This document shows positions 22,110 to 24,653 of a DNA stretch of 24,653 nucleotides, piece by piece. Under the pieces are notes generated by a model. It saw only the letters and a list, made by a program, of their open reading frames with translations. It did not search any database and was not told the DNA's origin. Numbering within the stretch: position 1 is the first letter of the stretch; each line of letters opens with the position of its first letter. Made by a program: the position numbers and the translations under genes. This DNA is from a virus, in the IMG/VR virus record IMGVR_UViG_3300021068_000328, positions 1-24,653 of that record. One strand, written 5' to 3'.

Positions 22110-23075
22110 CTACTTGCCCTTTTTATCTTGTTTTTTACCTTTTATTCCTTTTTCAATAGATTCGATAATGACATCTTCAATTTTGTCATTCATTTGCATA
22201 ATACCATCATTAACTCTATCAGACCATTCATCAGTAGTAATACGAATTGGAGAATATACTCTTTTAGTTTCACCCATATCTAAAATATCTATATTCTCAT
22301 CGGTTGGATAAGAAACATTAACAGCAAAAGTTGAGCCTATAACAACTGTAGCTTTTTTATCTAGTGCATGAACTATATGTTGACCAGCACTATCACATCC
22401 TAAAAAGTAATCAGCCGCTAAAATAATACCAGCCCAAGCTCTTAAATCAGCACCCATTGGAGATGCTACAGGTTCTTCGACGTTATGTTTTTGAAATTCC
22501 ATTTGAAATTCAGCCATATGTATAACTGCATATTTTTTAGAAAGTTTTCTAATAATATTAACAGCATTTTCGGCTTCAAAACTACGTCCACTTCCGTCTG
22601 AAACCATTCCATTTTCGTTTTGAATCATTCGACCATATGGTTGGAATACTATTGCTTGTTTCTTTTTACATTTTTCTTTAACTTCGTTAACTACTTTTTC
22701 ACCAAACATCATTTCTTGACGATTAAGTCTTAGGACTGGTCTTGGAAGATCTCTTAATCCTTTATTATTAATGCCAATATCGTATGCTTGAGCAATACTA
22801 CATTTTTGATTATAATACTCCCAAACCCTATAAGGTTCAGGTGTACATAAATTCATGTTAATTAATTTTTCTTGGAATAGATTTTTGTGCCAATTATCGT
22901 ATGCTTTAGCATGTAGAACAGGGTGGCCTTTGTAGAAATCAGTGCCACCTTCACAAACAATAATAAAATCGTCGTCTGGATTTTCTGTTGCAAACAATTC
23001 TAAAGCAGGGATTGACGCAATTACTCGCCCGGCGCCACCATTTATAAAAATAGCTGTATTTCTGTTATTAGACAT
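22110..23075 (-). CDS. Family 9 (heptosyltransferase-like) glycosyltransferase
   Basis: A 321-residue GT-B-fold protein resembling ADP-heptose:LPS heptosyltransferases (GT9). The N-terminal 'INGGAGRVIASIPALELF' (11-28) matches the 'G.GD.il..P.l..L' acceptor-side motif. The C-terminal donor-site block 'AADYFLGCDSAGQHIVHALD' (220-239) with D228, S229, H233 and H236, then 'KATVVIGST', follows the 'aD..v..Ds...HlAaAl..P.v.lfG.t' pattern. 'AIVFQPYGR' (141-149) corresponds to the strand opening the second Rossmann half. It ends in a Lys-rich tail. GT9 enzymes normally use ADP-heptose, though some phage and Campylobacter-type relatives differ. AGAGGA and AAGG purine runs precede the ATG, and a weak late box lies at 23090-23097. 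It is first of three genes with the SGNH-like protein and the carbamoyltransferase. Confidence 0.8.
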   Translation of the reverse strand: MSNNRNTAIFINGGAGRVIASIPALELFATENPDDDFIIVCEGGTDFYKGHPVLHAKAYDNWHKNLFQEKLINMNLCTPEPYRVWEYYNQKCSIAQAYDIGINNKGLRDLPRPVLRLNRQEMMFGEKVVNEVKEKCKKKQAIVFQPYGRMIQNENGMVSDGSGRSFEAENAVNIIRKLSKKYAVIHMAEFQMEFQKHNVEEPVASPMGADLRAWAGIILAADYFLGCDSAGQHIVHALDKKATVVIGSTFAVNVSYPTDENIDILDMGETKRVYSPIRITTDEWSDRVNDGIMQMNDKIEDVIIESIEKGIKGKKQDKKGK

Positions 23076-23089
23076 CCTTTATCCTCTTG

Positions 23090-23097
23090 CATTTATT
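23090..23097 (-). promoter_or_regulatory. Possible late promoter box before glycosyltransferase
   Basis: Reverse-strand AATAAATG followed by CAAGAGGAT, two mismatches from TATAAATA. It sits in the 70-base gap after the structural gene ending at 23146, 15 bases upstream of the start at 23075. A weak 6-bp AT-rich hairpin (23100-23117) lies just upstream. Confidence 0.4.
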
Positions 23098-23145
23098 CGC
23101 ACTTAATAATATAAGTGTTACGCAAGATATTTAAAGAATTTTATA

Positions 23146-24633
23146 TTAAGAGGATTGTTTTCTGGCTGTAACTGTTCCAGCTACTCTAGTCTTACCTGCA
23201 GGGCTGGCTGGCGCCGCCGCTAATCCGTCAACATCACCGTCATCAAATGACGTTCCGTCTGTACTTAGGTTAAGTCTAGTTAAGTCTTTGGCCATGTAAT
23301 TTCCACCTAATTCTGGCGGAATAAAGCAACCTTGAACTGGATCATATATATTATCCATAATGTGTCCATCTGATGGATCATTACGCTCAGCTTCAGTTTT
23401 ATAACGTCCAATTTGACCTTCAAATTGTGCTGGCGGATCATCAGGTGCTAAAGGAAGTCTACATTTCCATGGATCCCAACGTACTACTTTGGATAATTTA
23501 AATTTTGCACCAGTACCAGCATCAGTAGTTGCTGTATTTGCCACATCAGTATGTGTTTGTGCTTCAAAAATATGTCTAGCATTAAAGGCATTACGTGTTC
23601 TTACACCACTAATCTTACCAGTAGCTGTAACAGATGTAACAATAATAGTAACATCAAGTGTTGGTTTTTCAGTTAATCCCAACGGTCCAAAACTACCTTC
23701 GTTAATTATACCTTCTGGACTTGTTGGATTATCACCGGATTCTGTTCCTTCAGGACTACCTGTATGTACATTACTCATGTCATAATGATCAAATCCTGGT
23801 CGCCATCCCATTGGTTGACTAATATCGTCTGGTGTTCCTAAATCATCATCGCTAAATCCAAATACTGATTTATCAACAACAAATTTATCATCTACTTTAT
23901 ACCCACTACCTTGAGCTGTAACTTCAACTGTAAATGCCACACCGTAAGTTTCAGGAAGAACTCTTAATTCTTGTCTATAATCTTCCCACGCTTTTTTTAA
24001 TGCCGCTGGTGTATCATCTTGAATTTTATGATCACATGCCATTAATCGAGAATGACGTGTACATTTTAATGAATACCAACTAACGTGCGGTTTTTTAAAT
24101 GGAAATGGAGTTATCCAAGTTCCGCCTGTTCCTGTTTTAGGATCGTGTCCAGTTGGATTAAATTCTATATCTGTAACTTCGTATGTATGATCAGGAGTTG
24201 GAACTTTTGGTTGTATATGCTGAAATGGTTTACTAGTAACTGAATTAATTACAGGCAAGTCTTCAATAGTTTGCTCTCTACCTTCGATTAATAGTAGATC
24301 AATATCTGGCTCAAATAATTCACAGAGTAATGGATTTTCAACACAATCAATTAATACTTTATAAGTGTGTGCTGGTGGTACATAATCATCTTCAATACCC
24401 CAAGGCCCTGGTGATCCAGAACGCTTGTTAGTTACCTTATCCATAAACACCCATAAATGATCTGGGCCTCTATAGTTATGTGTACCTACTAATCCTTTAT
24501 TAGTTGTTTGATATAGATATTTATCAGGCATATCATAACTAAATTGAATGTCAATTTGAGGAAACTCTTTTACATTAGGGTTTTCTGATCTATCTGAGTG
24601 TTCAAATCCGGTTATATCTGTAAATTTAGCCAT
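23146..24633 (-). CDS. Virion structural protein of unknown type
   Basis: A 495-residue protein that I cannot name, probably a tail or baseplate component. No signal peptide or membrane helix. Visible parts: an N-terminal 'GFEHSDRSENPNVKEFPQI' and 'YRGPDHLWVFMDKVTNKRSG' region; a middle segment with 'KKAWEDYRQELRVLPETYG' (213-231), which resembles the 'W..yRq.LR.lp' helix of tail-fibre assembly or collar-associated proteins; then 'VEVTAQGSGYKVDDKFVV' (236-253), the same beta module found repeatedly in the giant gene; an acidic, Gly/Pro-rich loop (259-310); and 'VTIIVTSVTATGKISGV' completing the module. The C-terminus is Ala/Pro/Gly-rich. A TAGGAAAA purine run precedes the ATG at 24633, 20 bases from the window edge, so its promoter is not visible. 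It is upstream of the glycosyltransferase on the same strand. Confidence 0.72.
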   Translation of the reverse strand: MAKFTDITGFEHSDRSENPNVKEFPQIDIQFSYDMPDKYLYQTTNKGLVGTHNYRGPDHLWVFMDKVTNKRSGSPGPWGIEDDYVPPAHTYKVLIDCVENPLLCELFEPDIDLLLIEGREQTIEDLPVINSVTSKPFQHIQPKVPTPDHTYEVTDIEFNPTGHDPKTGTGGTWITPFPFKKPHVSWYSLKCTRHSRLMACDHKIQDDTPAALKKAWEDYRQELRVLPETYGVAFTVEVTAQGSGYKVDDKFVVDKSVFGFSDDDLGTPDDISQPMGWRPGFDHYDMSNVHTGSPEGTESGDNPTSPEGIINEGSFGPLGLTEKPTLDVTIIVTSVTATGKISGVRTRNAFNARHIFEAQTHTDVANTATTDAGTGAKFKLSKVVRWDPWKCRLPLAPDDPPAQFEGQIGRYKTEAERNDPSDGHIMDNIYDPVQGCFIPPELGGNYMAKDLTRLNLSTDGTSFDDGDVDGLAAAPASPAGKTRVAGTVTARKQSS

Positions 24634-24653
24634 TTATATTTTCCTAGTAATAC

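Noticed and set aside
23100-23117. Hairpin CACTTA-loop-TAAGTG as a terminator
   Set aside because: Only a 6-bp AT-rich stem, with no following T run on the transcribed strand.
1-24653. tRNA genes, CRISPR arrays, insertion sequences or attachment sites
   Set aside because: Nearly all bases are in tightly packed genes, the largest gap is about 120 bases, and nothing resembling these elements was seen.

Overview
The window is a piece of an AT-rich, tailed-phage genome of the T4-like (contractile-tail myovirus) type, most like the marine T4-like phages of cyanobacteria and SAR11-type bacteria. This rests on a tail sheath N-terminus (gp18), neck proteins gp13 and gp14, a tail sheath stabiliser gp15, a T4 gp1-like dNMP kinase, several very long repetitive virion proteins, and recurring T4-type late promoter boxes (TATAAATA and close variants). 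The host cannot be fixed: no photosynthesis, tRNA or integration gene is present. Lipopolysaccharide-type heptose genes point to a Gram-negative host.

Layout. 1-429 (-): start of the tail sheath gene, cut by the window edge. 550-888 (+): small zinc-finger/HNH-like protein, divergent from the sheath. 851-1444 (-): dNMP kinase with its own consensus sigma70 promoter. 1508-2266 (-): neck protein gp13. A compact divergent late-promoter pair at 2283-2318 separates it from a rightward operon (2324-9075): gp14, gp15, Nudix hydrolase, bifunctional HldE, HldD-type epimerase, cupin, and two 2-oxoglutarate/Fe(II) oxygenase-like proteins. Most junctions there overlap by 1 or 4 bases, so translation is probably coupled. 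The rightward operon meets a long leftward block at 9072-9075. In transcription order that block runs: structural protein (24633-23146), family 9 glycosyltransferase (23075-22110), SGNH-like protein (22108-21203), NodU/TobZ-type carbamoyltransferase (21199-19382), small protein (19317-18895), fibre-like protein (18866-17847) and a 2922-residue giant repetitive virion protein (17840-9072).

How it may fit together. HldE plus HldD are the last steps of ADP-L-glycero-D-manno-heptose synthesis, the glycosyltransferase looks like the heptosyltransferase (GT9) family, and a carbamoyltransferase lies beside it in the tail operon. Together they could make and transfer heptose, perhaps carbamoylated, onto host lipopolysaccharide or onto the virion itself. 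That is inference; the individual family calls are much firmer than the joint pathway. GmhA and GmhB, the upstream isomerase and phosphatase, are not in the window.

Sequence-level signals. I found no GCWGC (GCAGC/GCTGC) in the whole window, against about 30 GCSGC sites, which looks like strong counter-selection of a palindromic 5-mer. A late promoter motif recurs before seven genes or operons. The giant protein contains three kinds of internal repeat, one with a period of 87-90 codons.

All intergenic gaps are shorter than 125 bases. I saw no tRNA, CRISPR array, insertion sequence, attachment site or convincing intrinsic terminator.
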